Shown here one piece after another: positions 8,308 through 17,600 of a DNA stretch of 32,705 bases. The stretch covers positions 1 through 32,705 of the forward strand of contig JAFXZO010000083.1 of the NCBI GenBank assembly GCA_017541205.1. The letters run 5' to 3'. This DNA comes from Clostridia bacterium (GTDB lineage: Bacteria; Bacillota; Clostridia; Christensenellales; Aristaeellaceae). The notes below the pieces were generated by a model, which worked only from the letters and a program-made list of their open reading frames with translations, was not told the origin of the DNA and searched no databases. Positions within the stretch are counted from its first letter, which is position 1. Each line of letters starts with the position of its first letter. The position numbers and the translations under genes are program-made.

Positions 8308-8332
8308 CAGCCCCGGCTTTTCGCCGGGGCTG
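8308..8332 (-). terminator. GC-rich hairpin after the secreted-protein gene
   Basis: A perfect 10-bp stem (CAGCCCCGGC with its complement) encloses a 5-base loop, 20 bases beyond the stop codon of the - strand gene. There is no strong T-run on the - strand side, so termination may be weak or the hairpin may act as an mRNA 3' end stabiliser. Confidence 0.6.
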
Positions 8333-8352
8333 CGATTATTTCCGGGATCGGA

Positions 8353-9345
8353 TTATTCGGCCTTCGCGGCATGCACCTGCATCAGCTTGCCGCCGGAGGT
8401 GTACCAGGCCTGGATGGTGCTGAAATCGCCTTCTTCATAGGTGGCGATCACAGTGTGGAGATGATAGGAAACGCCGCCGACGCTGTTGACGAAGCGGATC
8501 CAGACGAATTCGGTCTTCACAGGAGCGATTTCGGTGCCGAACACGTTGGAATCTTCAACGGTGACGGAACGGGCGGTGTTGCGGCCAAAGCGGTCGTACT
8601 TCACGCTCACGCCGTCCTTGGTCATGCCGTCGAAAGCGAATTCAGCGGAAGGAACGCTGCCGTTGCCGATGCCGCCGTACGTGGTCATTTCGTAGGTGCC
8701 GAAGCCCTCGGACCACTTGTCGCAGGTCCAGGAAGCAAACCAAGTGCCGACATAGCCGGGGCCATACAAGGCTTCGTCGCCATCTTCAGCAGCCACAAAT
8801 TCAAATGCTTTGTAGCCGGCGGAATGGCGATCCACGCCATGGGGATACTTCACAGCTTCATATTCGATGTGGGGATCATTGGCATCCAGCCAAGCATCGG
8901 CCCAATCCAGCCAATTGAGAATATCATCTTCATCCGTAGTCTTGTACACGTCAAGAGCCACGAAACCGCCGTTGCAGTCGCCATCGCCATCCACCCACAG
9001 CCAGGGAGCGTCCCAGGTGGATTCCCAGGTGCCCATGCCCTGCTGGCAGCGGAACTTGGCGTTGTTCGCAGCGATGTCGTAGGTGCCGGTGGTGCCGTCC
9101 ATTTCGATGGGGAACCAGTTCCAGTTCCAAACGGCGTTGATGTATTCCAATTCGTCGGTCAGGGTAATGGTTTCGGTGACGCCGTTGTTCTTGGTCTTCA
9201 TGCCGGGAACATCGGGCATATCGGGCAGTTCTTCGATGGCTCCGACCGTCTTGGGCACGGAGAAATCCTCGGCGAACGCCATGGAGCAGGAGAACAGCAG
9301 CGCGGCAGCGAGCAAGACTGCCAGAATACGGGACAGCTTCTTCAT
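8353..9345 (-). CDS. Secreted Trp-rich protein of unknown function
   Basis: I do not recognise this family. The 330-residue product begins MKKLSRILAVLLAAALLF and has a classical signal peptide with cleavage predicted after AFA (AFA-EDF). The mature part is acidic and unusually rich in Trp, Tyr and Gly (NAVWNWNWFP; WESTWDAPWLWVDGDGDCNGG; TWFASWTCDKWSEGFG), suggesting a beta-rich extracellular domain with possible carbohydrate or metal contacts through DGDGDCNG. The start was set at 9345, where GGAAGG lies upstream, rather than the longer reading frame. A good promoter precedes it and a hairpin follows, so it is probably a single-gene transcript. It is flanked by the repeat region on one side and an ABC transporter operon on the other. 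Confidence 0.75.
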   Translation of the reverse strand: MKKLSRILAVLLAAALLFSCSMAFAEDFSVPKTVGAIEELPDMPDVPGMKTKNNGVTETITLTDELEYINAVWNWNWFPIEMDGTTGTYDIAANNAKFRCQQGMGTWESTWDAPWLWVDGDGDCNGGFVALDVYKTTDEDDILNWLDWADAWLDANDPHIEYEAVKYPHGVDRHSAGYKAFEFVAAEDGDEALYGPGYVGTWFASWTCDKWSEGFGTYEMTTYGGIGNGSVPSAEFAFDGMTKDGVSVKYDRFGRNTARSVTVEDSNVFGTEIAPVKTEFVWIRFVNSVGGVSYHLHTVIATYEEGDFSTIQAWYTSGGKLMQVHAAKAE

Positions 9346-9420
9346 CGGTCTATTCCTTCCTTTCTTTCGTACATCGTTTTTGCGTAACAAAATTCACGCA
9401 AAACTATTACGTACAAAAGA

Positions 9421-9449
9421 AATTTATCACTCATTCGGAAATTTGTCAA
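9421..9449 (-). promoter_or_regulatory. Promoter of the secreted Trp-rich protein
   Basis: On the - strand TTGACA (9449-9444), a 17-base spacer and TAAATT (9426-9421) precede the gene by about 75 bases, inside a clearly AT-rich intergenic stretch (9391-9555) that holds no gene. Confidence 0.65.
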
Positions 9450-9555
9450 CACAACTTTATCACAAAATTGTTAAGCTCTTATTAATCCTTTACAAAAAAT
9501 TAAAATTTGTAACAATTTTAGGGATCAAACGGATCTGTTATCCGGCCCGGATTTT

Positions 9556-10326
9556 TTATTTTATGTCCTTCCTGTCAAATATGCCGATGGCCAGCGGCAG
9601 GAAAAGCGCCACGGTGACCGCGGAAACCAGCAGGGCGGTCAGCGGCTTGGGGCTGGCTTCCTGCAATAATTGATCCGGCATGACCTGGCTTACGGAGAAC
9701 GTCCCCATCTGGATGAACTGCCGCAGCACTTGATCGATGCCCATATAAGCCAGGGACAGGAATCCCGTGCCGAACAGCACGGCCATCACGCTGCCCAACG
9801 CTTTATTGCGGAACGTGGAAACGAGGAAAAGCAGGATCGTGCAGCACGCCTGCATGAGCAAAAGCTTCAGCAGGAAAATCACAAGGCTGTTCCGTATGCC
9901 TTCATCCGCCACGATCCGCTGGACAAAGGCCGTGCCGATCAGGTTGAATGCCGCGCCGACCGCCATGAACAGCAGATTCTGCATCAGCGACACGCAGAAT
10001 TTGGAAAGCACGGTATACCCTTTCCTAGGCATCTGCCCGGCGATGTTCTTGATATAGCCGGATTCCAGATCCGCATAAAAGAAAACGCACGCGGCGATCA
10101 TGGCGATCATGGCGTTGAGGAAGGGAAAGGGGGCGCTGATGACGGACGAAAGATCGGCGGTGTCAGGAAACAGCTCCGCCACGTTCTCAAACAGATTGGA
10201 TAAATGGATCATGGCCCAGCCGGCCGGCGCGACGATCAGGCCGGATACCGCGATCAGGATCAGGCAAACCTTGAACGTCCTGGATTTCCACATGCGGAAC
10301 AGGTCCATCCGAAGCAGGTTACCCAT
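9556..10326 (-). CDS. ABC-2 type transporter permease
   Basis: The 256-residue protein begins MGNLLRMDLFRMWKSRTFKV and has about six hydrophobic helices, the layout of ABC-2 permeases paired with BcrA/LanF-type ATPases. The start was set at the ATG at 10326 because GGAGGTG lies 7 bases upstream; a longer frame would begin with a GTG inside that same SD sequence. It overlaps the end of the ATPase gene by 8 bases, so the two are translationally coupled. Relatives export or resist peptide antibiotics or move lipids; the substrate here cannot be read. No lantibiotic or two-component genes are adjacent. Confidence 0.85.
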   Translation of the reverse strand: MGNLLRMDLFRMWKSRTFKVCLILIAVSGLIVAPAGWAMIHLSNLFENVAELFPDTADLSSVISAPFPFLNAMIAMIAACVFFYADLESGYIKNIAGQMPRKGYTVLSKFCVSLMQNLLFMAVGAAFNLIGTAFVQRIVADEGIRNSLVIFLLKLLLMQACCTILLFLVSTFRNKALGSVMAVLFGTGFLSLAYMGIDQVLRQFIQMGTFSVSQVMPDQLLQEASPKPLTALLVSAVTVALFLPLAIGIFDRKDIK

Positions 10327-11236
10327 TGTTTTCACCTCCGGTTACGCCCAGGAAATAGTCCTCCAGGGATACGTTGTGGATATAGATTTCGTGCAGCGCC
10401 GCCCCGGCCTCCACCAGCGCTTTGGCCATGGCCGCGCTGTTATCGAGCTGCTCATGCACCCGGATCATGCCTTTTTCATCGATCTGGGCCTTCTCAACGC
10501 CGATGCTTTTGAGCGCCTTAAGCGCCGTCTGCCCGTCCTCCGCGCGGATCGCCACGTATTCGCCGGTGCGTTTTCCCAATTCCTCGGCGGTGAATTCGTC
10601 CAAAAGCGTGCCCTCGTTGATGATGCCATAGCTGTCAGCCACCTTGGCAAGCTCGTCCAGGATATGGCTGGAAATCATGATCGTGATGCCGCGTTCATCC
10701 CGAAGCCGCAGCAGCATCTGCCGCACGTCCGCGATGCCCTGGGGGTCCAGCCCGTTGATCGGCTCATCCAGCACGACCAACTTGGGATCGCCCACCAGCG
10801 CCAGGGCGATGCCCAGCCGCTGGCGCATGCCCAGCGAATAGGAGCCGACGCCCTTTTTCCTGTCCACATCGCCAAGGTCAACGGCCTTGAGCAATTCCTC
10901 CACGTACCCCGCCGGGCGGATACCGCGCGCAAGGCATTTGATTTTCAGGTTGTCGTAAGCGGACAGCTTGGGAAATACCCCGGGCTCCTCGATCAGCACG
11001 CCCACGTTTTTGAGCATTTTGCTCTTTTCGCTCCCGGACTTGCCAAAGAGGGAATAATCCCCGCCGGTCGGCGTGGAAAGGCCGCTGATCATGCGCATGA
11101 TGGTGGTCTTCCCCGCGCCGTTCCTGCCGATCAGGCCGTATATCTCCCCCGCTTTGATATGCATATTGATGTTGTTCGCCGCAGCCTTCGCGCCGTAGCG
11201 CTTCGTCAGGCCATGCGTTTCCAAGATCCAGTCCAT
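10319..11236 (-). CDS. ABC transporter ATP-binding protein (BcrA/LanF type)
   Basis: The 305-residue ATPase shows a complete nucleotide-binding domain: Walker A GRNGAGKTT, a Q-loop region, signature YSLGMRQRLG, Walker B LVVLDEPINGLDP and H-loop SSH. A C-terminal domain of about 90 residues follows, ending LEDYFLGVTGG, which is characteristic of ATPases paired with ABC-2 permeases for antimicrobial-peptide self-protection or bacitracin-type resistance. The start is the ATG at 11236 with GGAGGAG upstream. It is transcribed from its own promoter (11277-11305) and its stop overlaps the permease start. It works with the 9556 permease as an exporter; the substrate is unknown. Confidence 0.9.
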   Translation of the reverse strand: MDWILETHGLTKRYGAKAAANNINMHIKAGEIYGLIGRNGAGKTTIMRMISGLSTPTGGDYSLFGKSGSEKSKMLKNVGVLIEEPGVFPKLSAYDNLKIKCLARGIRPAGYVEELLKAVDLGDVDRKKGVGSYSLGMRQRLGIALALVGDPKLVVLDEPINGLDPQGIADVRQMLLRLRDERGITIMISSHILDELAKVADSYGIINEGTLLDEFTAEELGKRTGEYVAIRAEDGQTALKALKSIGVEKAQIDEKGMIRVHEQLDNSAAMAKALVEAGAALHEIYIHNVSLEDYFLGVTGGENNG

Positions 11237-11276
11237 TTCGCTCCTCCTCGGTGCTCTTTGCGGATACCGCAGCCAA

Positions 11277-11305
11277 AATATATACGATTCCCTGCGTCGC
11301 GTCAA
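11277..11305 (-). promoter_or_regulatory. Promoter of the ABC transporter operon
   Basis: On the - strand TTGACG (11305-11300), a 17-base spacer and TATATT (11282-11277) lie about 40 bases upstream of the ATPase start codon. Confidence 0.75.
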
Positions 11306-11375
11306 GGTTTTTTTGCTTTACAGCGGCTCCATTTATTGAAAACCTGCGTATGCTGGCTGACCGGTCCCGCAATAC

Positions 11376-11406
11376 GAAAAAACGCCGGTCTGTTTCCAAA
11401 CCAGCG
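11376..11406 (-). terminator. Terminator of tRNA-Leu
   Basis: Just downstream of the tRNA on the - strand, ACGCTGGTTTG pairs with CAGACCGGCGT (two G-U pairs, GAAA loop) and runs into TTTTTT: a standard factor-independent terminator separating the tRNA from the ABC promoter. Confidence 0.8.
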
Positions 11407-11413
11407 TCCAAAG

Positions 11414-11498
11414 TGGTGCGGTCGACGGGACTTGAACCCGTACTCGGTTAAGAACACGCCCCTCAAACGTGCGCGTATGCCAATTCCGCCACGACCGC
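11414..11498 (-). tRNA. tRNA-Leu(GAG): tRNA-Leu (anticodon GAG)
   Basis: The 85-base gene folds as a class II tRNA. The acceptor stem is GCGGTCG/CGACCGC, with a short D stem GCG/CGC. The anticodon stem CACGT/GCGTG carries the loop TTGAGGG and so anticodon GAG, which reads CUC/CUU Leu codons. There is a variable arm and a T arm ACGGG-TTCAAGT-CCCGT. The 3' CCA is encoded. It has its own promoter (TTGACA-17-TATAAT) and terminator, so it is a free-standing single tRNA gene. Confidence 0.96.
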
Positions 11499-11526
11499 AT
11501 GCCGCAATCTCCAAACGGCAAGACGT

Positions 11527-11555
11527 ATTATAGCGAAAAATCGGTAAGCTGTCAA
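11527..11555 (-). promoter_or_regulatory. Promoter of tRNA-Leu
   Basis: A perfect TTGACA (11555-11550) and TATAAT (11532-11527) with a 17-base spacer on the - strand, about 30 bases before the mature tRNA 5' end. Confidence 0.9.
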
Positions 11556-11670
11556 TCTTTTTTTTCGGGGCCGGCTTATTTTTGTTCCATTTTTGCTTAT
11601 TTTTCCCCGGATCCGTATGCGGCGGGGCAAAACGGGCATCATAAAGATAACACGAAAAGGAGGAAAAAGC

Positions 11671-12909
11671 ATGAACCCATTTCAAATAAAGCCCGACAAA
11701 ATCACCGATCTGTTTATGGACTGGCAGATGATCTATCCCCGCTCCTACGATAAGCGGGCGATCGACCCCTACACCCGGGTGCGGGTGATCCTGATGAACG
11801 GCACGGAATTTGAATCCGCCTGGTATTCGCACCAGTTCCATCGGCATGAGGGCAACAACGATCTTAGACGGGAATTGGCGCTGATGCGCCGCCAGGAGCA
11901 ACAGCAGCAAAAGACGGTCGCGTGCCTCAAGCCCACGGACGAAACCGTGCTGGAGCACACCATCGGCTATGAGCAGCTGGCGGTGGACCTGACCGCCGCG
12001 CTGGCCCAGCGGGTCACCTGCGCGAAGGTGAAATCCGCGCTGGATTTCGCGCTGCTGGAGGACTTCGACCATCTTTACCGCTATGCTGATCTGATGGAAA
12101 TGGAGCACGGCGAATACGCGGAAAAGCTGGTGGGCCGGTACACGGAGATCATGCCGGGACGCCCGACGATCTCCGAGCACCGCTGCCCCTTCGACGCCCT
12201 GTGCGAGCCGGGCAAGCCCGACGCGGCGCTGTTTGACAAGATGGCGGTCCAGATCATTACCGCCGCGGAGCAGCAGACCATGAACTACTATATGAACGTC
12301 TGCAATCTGTACACCTCGGACCTGGGCCGCAAGCTCTACCAGGAGATCGGCATGATCGAGGAGCAGCACGTCACCCAGTACGGCAGCCTCATGAACCCCA
12401 GCTGCACCTGGCTGGAGGGGCTGCTGGAGCACCAGTATACGGAAGCGTATCTGTATTATTCCTGCATGGAGGACGAGGACGATCCCGGCGTCAAGAAGCT
12501 TTGGGAAAAATTCTTCCAAATGGAGATCAGCCATCTGCACAAAGCCGCGGACCTGCTGAAAACCTATGAGAAGAAAGAATGGCAGCAGGTGATCCCCGGC
12601 GGCGATTTCCCCGCGCCGCTCAAATTCCAATCCAACATCCAATACGTGCGCTCTGCCCTGAACATGGTGGAATTTACCGCGGAAAAGGAAATCTTTAAGC
12701 CCGTTTCCATGCTGCCCAGGAACGGCGATTTCTTCCTCTACCAAAACGCGGTGAACCGGAATGTGGACGCCGTGCCCAGCCATCAGGTGATCGACCGGAC
12801 CATCCGCCTGCGCGGCAGGGATTACCGGGCGGAAACTGCCCCGAATCCCATCCCCGCCCTGCAAAACCGCGCCGCGGACAACACGACCCTGGGCCGCGTT
12901 CCGCAGTAA
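11671..12909 (+). CDS. Ferritin-like (four-helix diiron-type) protein, role unknown
   Basis: The 412-residue soluble protein starts at the ATG at 11671, with AAGGAGG upstream. After an N-terminal region of about 90 residues that I do not recognise, it has long helices carrying carboxylate/His pairs typical of the ferritin/rubrerythrin superfamily: E130-D-F-D-H134, E230-E-Q-H233 and E285-I-S-H288. This looks like two four-helix-bundle metal sites or a duplicated bundle. A C-terminal tail of about 110 residues is not helix-like. No signal peptide is seen. The stop overlaps the start of the LytM-like gene (TAATG), so the two are co-translated. The assignment rests on motif spacing, so metal binding is plausible but unproven. 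Confidence 0.5.
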   Translation: MNPFQIKPDKITDLFMDWQMIYPRSYDKRAIDPYTRVRVILMNGTEFESAWYSHQFHRHEGNNDLRRELALMRRQEQQQQKTVACLKPTDETVLEHTIGYEQLAVDLTAALAQRVTCAKVKSALDFALLEDFDHLYRYADLMEMEHGEYAEKLVGRYTEIMPGRPTISEHRCPFDALCEPGKPDAALFDKMAVQIITAAEQQTMNYYMNVCNLYTSDLGRKLYQEIGMIEEQHVTQYGSLMNPSCTWLEGLLEHQYTEAYLYYSCMEDEDDPGVKKLWEKFFQMEISHLHKAADLLKTYEKKEWQQVIPGGDFPAPLKFQSNIQYVRSALNMVEFTAEKEIFKPVSMLPRNGDFFLYQNAVNRNVDAVPSHQVIDRTIRLRGRDYRAETAPNPIPALQNRAADNTTLGRVPQ

Positions 12910-13460
12910 TGAACCAATGGAAACGGGGCATGGAAAAATGGGGGCATTATCTCCTGGCGCTCCTGTGCGCGGGCGTGATCCTGCTTTCCGCGGCTTGGAC
13001 GCGGGATCAGAAAGCGCAGGAGCGCATGGAGCAGGCGGCTTTGTCCGATCAGAGCCAGAAGATGGCGCAGGCGGAAGCGGAAAAAGCGATGGAGGATCAG
13101 CAGCCATATCGCCCCGCCGCGGGTCTCGTCGCCGCGCCGTATGTCCGGGAGCCGGTGCTCGATGCGGAAACCAACGTTTGGCGGACGCATCCGTATCTTG
13201 ATTTTTTCCTTCATCCCGGGGACGCCGTATACGCCATGATGGCGGGGCAGGTGCTTCAAACCGCGGGAGAAATCCGCATCGACCACGGGGATGGGCTCGT
13301 CAGCCGGTATCAAGGGAAAATCGCCGTGTCCGCCGCGGTTGGCCGGCAGGTTCAGGCCGGAGAAAAGATCGGCTTTTACAGCGGCGGCGAGGCGGGGCTT
13401 TTGCGCGTCGCGCTCCTAAAAAACAATGCGTACCGCGCGTTTGGGGAAGGCTGGGAGTAG
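12909..13460 (+). CDS. Membrane-anchored degenerate LytM/M23 (SpoIIQ-like) protein
   Basis: The 183-residue protein has one N-terminal membrane helix (about residues 12-30), a charged Gln/Glu/Ala-rich linker to about residue 65, then an M23/LytM-like beta domain. The first motif is partly kept (THPYLDF: H94 and D98, matching HxxxD) and so is the HG.G turn at H126. The HxH zinc/catalytic motif expected near residues 164-166 reads LLR instead, so peptidase activity is probably lost. Degenerate LytM domains of this layout, such as SpoIIQ, serve as scaffolds during spore engulfment or as peptidoglycan binders. It overlaps the upstream ferritin-like gene by one base (TAATG). A terminator follows at 13524. 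Assignment to sporulation is inference. Confidence 0.6.
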   Translation: MNQWKRGMEKWGHYLLALLCAGVILLSAAWTRDQKAQERMEQAALSDQSQKMAQAEAEKAMEDQQPYRPAAGLVAAPYVREPVLDAETNVWRTHPYLDFFLHPGDAVYAMMAGQVLQTAGEIRIDHGDGLVSRYQGKIAVSAAVGRQVQAGEKIGFYSGGEAGLLRVALLKNNAYRAFGEGWE

Positions 13461-13523
13461 GCTTTCCCCCGCCATGCGCGCCCACACGCGCCGCGATACG
13501 CCCAAAGATTTATAATCTCCTCT

Positions 13524-13552
13524 GCGCCGCTCGCCCAGCGGCGCTTTTCCTT
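13524..13552 (+). terminator. Factor-independent terminator after the LytM-like gene
   Basis: GCGCCGCT (13524-13531) pairs with AGCGGCGC (13537-13544) around a 5-base loop and is followed by TTTTCCTTTCC. It closes the 11671-13460 operon just before the promoter of the second sensory cassette. Confidence 0.85.
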
Positions 13553-13594
13553 TCCGTTCTTTATATAGAAATATGTAGATTTTTTCAGATTTCC

Positions 13595-13603
13595 TGGTAT
13601 AAT
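13595..13603 (+). promoter_or_regulatory. Extended -10 promoter of the second sensory cassette
   Basis: TGGTATAAT is an extended -10 element. The -35 region about 17 bases upstream is weak, as is common for this class. It lies about 80 bases before the binding-protein start at 13686. A second TATAAT at 13620-13625 has no recognisable -35. Confidence 0.6.
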
Positions 13604-13685
13604 CTAAGATGCTGAATTATATAATGCATCCCGCGCCAGGGCAGATACTTCTTCTATTCAAGCGGGAGAAGAAAGGTGACGATTC

Positions 13686-14618
13686 ATGAAGCAACAGGCA
13701 TGGCGGCAGAAAGCGGCGAAACTGCTGGCGCTCCTATGCGCCCTTGCGCTGCTTGCCACGTCCGCCCTGGCGGAGGACGCCGAGGAAGCGTACGTGGAAA
13801 ACGAGTGGAATTTCGTGGACGAGTCCATGGACGTGACGGACGGCATTCCGCAGGACGCGGTCGGCGTATTGGAAAGGATAAGGGAAGCAGGCAAGCTGCG
13901 CGTTGCGACGGAGCCTTTTTTCCCGCCGCAGGAATTCATTGATCCTTCGCGCGAGGGGCAGGAAAAATACGTGGGCGCGGATATGGAAATGGCCCGCCTG
14001 ATCGCCCAGCGCATGGGCGTGGAATTGGAGATCGTGCCCATGGAATTCACCCAGGTTTTAGCGGCGGTTTCGGACGGCGAATGCGATCTGGCCATTTCCG
14101 CGCTCTCTTATACGCCCGGCCGCGCCGCCGCGGTGGAGCTTTCCAAGGGGTATTATTATTCGCAGTCTTCCGCAAGCGTCGGCATCATCATCCGGGAAGC
14201 GGGCAAAGACAGGATCACCGGCATCAATGATCTTTGGGATAAAGTCATCGTCGCCCAGAGCGGATCGCTCCAGGAGGCGCTGACCGCCGACAGCGTGACC
14301 GCCTACCGCGAATTTCGCCGCCTTTCCTTTATCCAGGAGGTCTATCAGGCCCTGGAGGATGGCTGGGCCGACGCCGCCGCGGTGGATCTGGAAACCGCGC
14401 AGGCGTATATCGGCAATCACCCCGACAGCCGTCTCATGGCCGTTCCCGGCATCCAGTTCACGCTCGAAAAGCATTTCCAGGGCGACCGGGTGGCCGCGAA
14501 AAAGGGCGAGATCCAACTGATGTATTTCGTGAACGGCGTCATCGACGAATTGCTGGCATCCGGCCAGTATCAGGCGTGGTATCAGGAATACGAGGCGCTG
14601 GCAGCGGCGCTGGAATGA
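13686..14618 (+). CDS. Secreted family-3 (amino-acid type) solute-binding protein, cassette 2
   Basis: The 310-residue paralogue of the product at 335 has a signal peptide ending in ALA-ED, the same ENEWN..VD.SMDV block after it, and an SBP_bac_3 fold with VATEPFFPPQEF, VGADMEMARLIAQRMGVELE, the TPGR segment with the ligand-carboxylate Arg, AQSGSLQE at the hinge and a closing FVNGVIDELLASGQY. An AAAGGTGA site precedes the ATG. Long blocks identical to copy 1 sit next to diverged ones (the PFFPP loop, the lobe-2 helix SFIQEVYQALEDG). This fits duplication followed by a change of ligand preference. It lies 58 bases before the HD-GYP receptor gene and is probably its ligand-loaded partner. Confidence 0.85.
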   Translation: MKQQAWRQKAAKLLALLCALALLATSALAEDAEEAYVENEWNFVDESMDVTDGIPQDAVGVLERIREAGKLRVATEPFFPPQEFIDPSREGQEKYVGADMEMARLIAQRMGVELEIVPMEFTQVLAAVSDGECDLAISALSYTPGRAAAVELSKGYYYSQSSASVGIIIREAGKDRITGINDLWDKVIVAQSGSLQEALTADSVTAYREFRRLSFIQEVYQALEDGWADAAAVDLETAQAYIGNHPDSRLMAVPGIQFTLEKHFQGDRVAAKKGEIQLMYFVNGVIDELLASGQYQAWYQEYEALAAALE

Positions 14619-14676
14619 GCGTTCCGCGCTTCTGCGTTTTCAGGACGGTACGGACGATGATAAGGGGGTATGTCGT

Positions 14677-17600
14677 TTGAAACAATGGAAGGCGTACCGG
14701 TTTATTCTGTTCATCGCTTTTTGCATTTTGCTCAATTTTGCGGGGCGGCTGTTTTCCGCTTCTTTATCCCTGCCGCTGTGGCTGGATTCCTTCGGCACGG
14801 TGATCTGCGCGTACATTGCCGGGCCTTTCTGCGGCGCGGTGGTGGGCCTGACGGGGAACCTGCTCTACAGCATGATTAACCGCGCGTCCTGGGCGTACGC
14901 GATCATCAGCATCCCGCTGGGCGTGATCGTCGGATTCGCGGCAAAAAAGAAATTCCTGGATTCGCTGTTTGGCACCATGACCATCAGCGCGATTGCGTCC
15001 GTGATCGCGGTGGCGCTGTCCGTTCCGCTCAACTTCCTGATGTACGGCAACAAAACCGGCAATATCTGGGGCGACGGCGTGATCGGCTTGCTGACGGAAT
15101 GGGGCGCGCCGCTGTGGGCCGCCCTGACGGTTGGGGAATTCTACCTGGAATTCCTGGATAAGCTGCTTACCCTGATGATCCTCTACGGTGTGCTTTGCCT
15201 GTATAAGCATTATAAGAATAAGAAGAAACAGGGCCCGGCGCTCCCGGAAGCGGGCAAGACCGCGTGCCTGATCCTGGCGCTGCTGCTGTGCCTGCCCGCG
15301 CATCAGGCCTCCGCGCAGGAGGCGTCCGGCTTTCCGGGCTCCAACTACAACGACTACGTGCAGACCGTTTACAGCAGCAAAAACGGCCTTCCCTGCGGCG
15401 AAGCCAACGATATCGCGCAGACCAACGACGGCATCCTGTGGGTGGGCACGTACGCTGGCCTGTACCGCTATAACGGGCGCGAGTTCAAGGCGATGAATTA
15501 TGATTCTGTCCGCAATGTGAACTGCCTGTTCGCGGATGACGAAGGGAGGCTCTGGATCGGCACGAACGACAACGGCCTGTCCATCCTCATCAATAACAAG
15601 ATCATCAACGTAGTCGATCCCTCCCGCGGCCTGCCCAGCTATTCCGTGCGCTCCATTCTGCAAAGCAGCGACAGCTACTACTATATCGGGACGACGGCCA
15701 GCATGCAGGTGTTTTCCCTGAACAGCGGCTTAAAGACCGTGAACACGCTGCGCGAAGTCAATTATGCCGATGATCTTTCCGCCGATCAGACCGGCCAGGT
15801 GGCCGCCGTCACCAGCGACGGGCGTCTGTTCCTGCTCAAGGCGGGCCAGATCGTCAGCTCGCTTCAGATGACGAACGGCAAGGAGGTGTTCAAGAGCTGC
15901 GGCTTTGCGCCGGACGGCACGCTCTACGCCGGCACCACGGCCAACCATATCTTCCTCTATGACGTTTCCTTCGGCGGCTTTCAGGAGATCGGCTCCATCG
16001 ACTGCAAAAGCCTCAACAGCATCAAGGACATCACCTTCCTGGAAAACGGCGAAATGTTCGTCTGCGCCGACAACGGCATCGGCTATGTGGAGCAGGATGG
16101 CGCGTCCCACAAGATCAACACCAACGATTTCAACAACTCCATCGATAATATGCTCATCGACTACCAGGGCAATCTCTGGTTCACCTCCTCCCGCCTGGGC
16201 CTGCTCCGCCTCGCGCCTTCCGCGTTCCTGGATGTGTACAGCACCGCCGGCATGGCGCGCCGGGTGGTCAACACCGTCGTGCAGTGGCAGGGCATTTACT
16301 ATTTCGGCACCGATAAAGGGCTGGACGCGGTGAACGCCGCATGCAGCGCGCAGATCACCAACGCGCTGACCGAACAATTGTCCGGCATCCGTATCCGCTG
16401 CATGATGGTGGACGAGCAGGATCATCTATGGATCTGCACCTATGGCAGCGGGCTGCTGGAGATCGAGCCGGACGGCAGCCAGTACCTCTACAATCGGGAT
16501 AACGGCAGCTTTGGCAACCGCTCCCGCCTGGCCGTCCAGCTCTCCGACGGCACGATCCTGGCCTGCGGCGATACCGGCATCAGCTATATCCGCGATCACA
16601 AAATCATCCGCACCATCGGGCACAGCGAGGGGCTGATCAACTCCATGATCCTGACCGCCGTGGAAATGCCCGATCACAGGGTACTGGCCGGTACGGACGG
16701 CGACGGCATCGCCGTGCTGACCGAGGATGGACAGGTCGAAAAGATGCTCACGCGCGAGGACGGGCTCAGCAGCGAAGTGATCCTGCGCATGGTGCGCGAT
16801 GAAAAGGCGGACGGGATCTTTATCGTGACCAGCAACGGCCTGTGCTATCTGGAGGCGGACAAAACGATCCGCACGCTGGATCATTTCCCCTACTTCAACA
16901 ATTACGATCTCTGGCTGCGTGATGAAGACACCTTCTTCGTGATGAGCAGCGCGGGCATCTTTATCGTGACGCGCGACGAAATGCTCAACCGGAGCAAGGG
17001 CATCAATTACGACCTGCTCGATTCCACGCGCGGCCTCAACAGCGCGCTCACAGCCAATTCCTGGAACTATTTCAACAAGGAAACGGGCCGGCTGTTTCTG
17101 CCCTGCGATACGGGTGTTTTCATCATCAACACCAACCAATACCAGTCCCCCACCAAGTCCTACCGCATGATGGTGACCGCCGTCGGCCAGGATGGCAGAA
17201 TGCAGCGCGTCGATAACGGCAGCCCCATCCGCGTCGGCCGCAACGTCAATAAACTGGAGATCCAGCCCGAGATCCTCAATTATACCATTCAGGATCCTTA
17301 CGTCGGCTTCTGGATGGAAGGGTTCGATGAGGATTGGATCGTCATGCCGCAAAGCAACCTGAGCACCATCGTTTATTCCAACCTGCCCATCGGAACCTAT
17401 ACCTTCCATCTGGGCGTGCTGGATATGGACCAGACCACCCTGATCAGCGAGCGCGTCTATACCGTCGTCAAGGAAAAGGAAATCTACGATAACGCCTGGT
17501 TCATCGCCTACATGCTTTTGGTGCCCATGATCGCGGTCGCGTGGTTTACCTGGTTCGTGGTGCGCACCAGGACGCAGCGCACCCTGGAATTGCAGCAGCG

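Noticed and set aside
8132..8440. Frame of 102 codons across the terminator hairpin
   Set aside because: It runs through repeat DNA and the antisense end of the secreted-protein gene; no SD, no domain.
9520..9562. Terminator for the ABC permease gene
   Set aside because: The ATCCGG/CCGGAT inverted repeat leaves only a one-base loop and its T-run is on the opposite strand to the gene.
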